From Salinigranum marinum (lineage in GTDB: Archaea > Halobacteriota > Halobacteria > Halobacteriales > Haloferacaceae), in assembly GCF_024228675.1 (NCBI RefSeq), contig NZ_CP100461.1, forward strand, positions 1,116,001 through 1,180,000: a DNA stretch of 64,000 nt, in the 5' to 3' direction. The notes under the pieces are model-generated. The model did no database searches, was not told the DNA's origin, and saw only the letters and a program-made list of their open reading frames with translations. Every line of letters begins with the position of its first letter. Position 1 is the stretch's first letter. Below, piece after piece: positions 61,634-64,000 of this stretch. Position numbers and translations under genes: made by a program.

Positions 61634-63994
61634 TCACCAGAACCGATCGAGGGCGAGCGAGAGCATATCGGCGCTGACCGGCCGGAACTCCTCGCGTTCG
61701 GACGGCGGGAGGAAGCCGCGAACGCTGTCCCAGCTCTCCCGCGCGTAGCGTTCGTCGACCAGGACGCGGACACCGCGCTCGTCGGCCCCCCGGATCACTC
61801 GCCCCAGTGCCTGTCTGGCCTTCCGGACCGCGGGGACGAGCAGTGCGGTCCGGAAGCCGTCGCCGAACGCCCGATCGTACGCCGCCCGCACGGCCTTCGT
61901 TCGCGGGCTCGACGTGTCGACGATCGGGACGCCACAGACGACGGCCGCGGCGAGGCGGTCGCCGCGGTAGTCGACGCCCTCGGTCAGGGTTCCGCGGAGG
62001 CTCGTCACCAGCACCTTGCCGGGGCCGGCGAAGAACTCGCTTTTCAACGACTCGGTGGCGGTGTCGTCCGACGACTCGTCGAGCAGGACGGTCTTGTCGA
62101 TCCGGTCGTGGAGGCGCTCGGCCAGCCAGCGCGCTTCGGCGTAGTTCGGCATCCCGACGAGGACGTTTCCGGGTGAGCGTGCGACTTCGCAGACGGCGTC
62201 GACGTACACCTCCCGCGTCTCGGAGTTCGATCCCACCGAGCCGCGGTTCTCGTAGGTGTACTTCGGCGCGTCGACGGCGAAGCTCGCACGGTGTTGCTCG
62301 GGGAAGCCGAGCCCGTAGGTCCGCTCGACGACCGGTCGGCCCGCGGCCGAGAGCGCGTCGAGCCCCGTCACCTGCCGGAAGACGGCCGTCGGTTCGAGCG
62401 TCGCGCTCATCAACACGCCGCCGCCGAACTCCCCGAGGCGGTCGGCGATCGCGTCTCCGGGGAGGCAGTTGTGGAGCGCGAGGCGGGCGTTGTAGCCGCG
62501 ACGCCACTCTCTCGACCCCTCGTCCCACGTCCGTTCGAGTTCGATCTCGCGGAAGTAGTTCCCGTGGTCGAGCGAGCGCCAGGCGGTGAGGGCGTGGCCG
62601 GCGGCCGTCACTGCCCGAGAGCGGTCCTCGTCGTCGAGTTCGTCGAGGACGCGAGCGACCACTGCCCCGACGGCCTCGGCGCGGGTCCACGCGTCGAGGT
62701 GGCCCGCCTCGCGCGCCCACCGGGTAAGTTCGTCCTCATCGGTCGCAGTGGGGTCTCTGAGAGGGAGCTCGTGGTCGTCGAACGTCTCGGGCGCGTCGGC
62801 GAGCGACGCGCGCCAGTCCGGGCGTTCGCGATCGAGGTAGGCACGGACGCGTCGGTCGATCTCCTCCCGGAGTGCCTCGATCGCGTCCCGGACGGCGCGG
62901 ACCTCGTCGAGAGTGACGTCCGCGTCGGCGAACCCCGCCCGGACAAGTTCGGCCCCCTCGGTCTCGTGGCCCGCGTCGTCGAACTCCAAGGGCGTGACGA
63001 TCCGGTTCAGCTCCGTGGCGGCGTCCCGGAGCGTCGCGTCGCCGACGCCGTCGCTCACGAGATCCCTGACCCGTGGTTCGAGCATGTGCGCCTCGTCGCA
63101 GACGACGAACGTCGACTCGTCCAAGAGCGCACCCGTGAACGTCGCGGCCGTCGTGGGGTCGAAGGCGTGGTAGTAGTTGCCGATGACGACCTCCATCTCG
63201 GGGAGGAGCGCGCCCATCACGGAGTGGGGACAGGAGCCGCGTGAGGCCGCGAGACCCACGAGTGTCTCGGTGTCGACGAGCCCCCGGTCGTCGAACGCGA
63301 ACGGGACGGCCTCGACGGGATCGCCGTCCTCGGGGAGATCTTCGAGGTAGCCCGCGTAGAAGGGACAGAACTCCGTCCCGTCGAACTCGGGCGTCTCGGG
63401 GAGATACGGCGTCGGCTCCGCGGCGGTTTCGAGGTATCGCACGCCGTCGGCCCCGGAGTCGGCGAGTCCGGTCTGTGCCCGTCGAGCCTCCTGGACGAGC
63501 GCGTTCGTGGTGGCGGGACCGTTCTCACCGGCGAGGTTGCGGGTCCGCTCGCGGAGCCCCTCACACCGCTCGTACACGTTCGTCGGGTCGACCCCGCCGG
63601 TGCGCTCGCGTGCGTACGGACAGACGTCGGCCTTGCCGACGAGCGTCAGCCCCGAGACGGGGCGCCACTCGTCGGGGAGGTTCTCGTTGATCGCGTCGAG
63701 GTCGGACTCGAACTGGCGGAGTTGCTGTTTGACGCTCGTCAGCACGACGACGCGCTCGTAGTCGGTGTCGGGGTCCCGGACGAGGTCGATCCCCGCTGTC
63801 AGGGCGAGCATCGTCTTGCCCGTCCCGCACGCGCCTTCGAGCACGGTGAAGCCGCCCCGGCGCGCCGTCTCGATCGCGGTCTCGATGCCGTCGACCTGCT
63901 CGGGGTACGGCGAGTCGTGGCCGAACACCTCCTCCCACTGCACGCTCGCCCCTCGCTCCTCGACGTAGAAAGCGGTGTCGCCCTCGGTTCTCAC
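61634..63994 (-). CDS. XPD/Rad3-type ATP-dependent DNA helicase (start may lie outside window)
   Basis: The frame gives 786 residues ending at 61634. Walker A is EGACGTGKTM (53-62), DEAH is at 300-303 and the last motifs include LVPAVRKARQALGRVIRGADERGVRVLVDERYA (motif VI type Q-x-x-G-R-x-x-R). Four cysteines fit the 4Fe-4S cluster of XPD-family helicases: Cys125, Cys144, Cys210 and Cys255. The family opens DNA 5'-3' in nucleotide excision repair or related processes. The first codon in the window is GTG at 63994, only 6 bases from the end, and the frame stays open beyond, so the true start may be further upstream. Confidence 0.88.
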   Translation of the reverse strand: MRTEGDTAFYVEERGASVQWEEVFGHDSPYPEQVDGIETAIETARRGGFTVLEGACGTGKTMLALTAGIDLVRDPDTDYERVVVLTSVKQQLRQFESDLDAINENLPDEWRPVSGLTLVGKADVCPYARERTGGVDPTNVYERCEGLRERTRNLAGENGPATTNALVQEARRAQTGLADSGADGVRYLETAAEPTPYLPETPEFDGTEFCPFYAGYLEDLPEDGDPVEAVPFAFDDRGLVDTETLVGLAASRGSCPHSVMGALLPEMEVVIGNYYHAFDPTTAATFTGALLDESTFVVCDEAHMLEPRVRDLVSDGVGDATLRDAATELNRIVTPLEFDDAGHETEGAELVRAGFADADVTLDEVRAVRDAIEALREEIDRRVRAYLDRERPDWRASLADAPETFDDHELPLRDPTATDEDELTRWAREAGHLDAWTRAEAVGAVVARVLDELDDEDRSRAVTAAGHALTAWRSLDHGNYFREIELERTWDEGSREWRRGYNARLALHNCLPGDAIADRLGEFGGGVLMSATLEPTAVFRQVTGLDALSAAGRPVVERTYGLGFPEQHRASFAVDAPKYTYENRGSVGSNSETREVYVDAVCEVARSPGNVLVGMPNYAEARWLAERLHDRIDKTVLLDESSDDTATESLKSEFFAGPGKVLVTSLRGTLTEGVDYRGDRLAAAVVCGVPIVDTSSPRTKAVRAAYDRAFGDGFRTALLVPAVRKARQALGRVIRGADERGVRVLVDERYARESWDSVRGFLPPSEREEFRPVSADMLSLALDRFW

Positions 63995-64000
63995 GGGAGC

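Overview
The window is chromosomal DNA from a halophilic archaeon (class Halobacteria). Most of it is very GC-rich, the predicted proteins are strongly acidic, and secreted proteins carry twin-arginine lipoprotein signals. Many genes have an AT-rich TATA-like box about 25-32 bases before the start codon, as in leaderless haloarchaeal transcripts. Marker genes are archaeal: phosphomevalonate decarboxylase, a geranylgeranyl reductase, transcription factor S, archaeal NAC with a TrmI-type tRNA methyltransferase, a uS10/mL48-family protein, UPF0058, an XPD-type helicase, and several small haloarchaea-only families. The genus cannot be fixed from sequence reading alone. I found no rRNA, tRNA, CRISPR array or intact insertion sequence. 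|| Layout. 1-5.2 kb: a truncated winged-helix regulator, a threonine-rich lipoprotein, DoxX, a VOC protein, a flavin reductase-like protein, an MFS carrier, and a SRPBCC gene divergent from a 43-residue protein. 5.3-13.2 kb: phosphomevalonate decarboxylase with a 58-bp tandem duplication over its stop codon, a DUF5518-like membrane protein, an NDH-2-like flavoprotein, a BtpA-like protein, a DUF429-like protein, a small Cys-containing protein behind an AT-rich promoter with a 14-bp palindrome, a DICT-like protein, acylphosphatase and a GlmM/ManB-type mutase. 13.2-21 kb: a BMP-family nucleoside-type ABC importer whose binding-protein gene is separated from its ATPase and two permeases by a lower-GC block of about 2.8 kb. 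That block holds a GcvT/DmdA-like methyltransferase, a previously unlisted 49-codon gene just upstream of it, and degenerate DNA. || 21-33 kb: MFS carrier, geranylgeranyl reductase, Na/Pi-cotransporter-like protein, PAS histidine kinase, M20 amidohydrolase, a helix-hairpin-helix protein with an unresolved start, NhaC antiporter, uS10-like protein, Nudix hydrolase, and DUF5787-like and DUF5797-like proteins. 33-47 kb: crotonase, an MFS gene broken by one amber codon, two DUF5789-like proteins around a second PAS kinase, TFS, two tandem paralogues of unknown function, PhoD-type phosphatase, an inverted-repeat element, TrmI plus NAC, creatininase-family protein, and a beta-propeller lipoprotein divergent from a three-gene membrane module that includes a PH-like domain. 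|| 47-57.8 kb is acyl-CoA and propionyl-CoA metabolism: methylmalonyl-CoA mutase large subunit and epimerase, two acyl-adenylate ligases (one with a roughly 150-residue acidic tail), acyl-CoA dehydrogenase, SDR dehydrogenase, a DapA-family lyase and a lactonase-like metallo-hydrolase. 57.9-64 kb: TrmB-like regulator, UPF0058, a MutS-related ATPase with an N-terminal HhH region, four small proteins (two overlapping tail to tail), and an Fe-S XPD-type helicase running up to the window edge. || The most unusual items are the DmdA-like block inside the BMP transporter locus, the propeller-lipoprotein/PH-domain membrane module, the 58-bp duplication at the phosphomevalonate decarboxylase stop, the amber-interrupted carrier, the 202-bp inverted-repeat element, and the helix-hairpin-helix gene without a canonical start codon.
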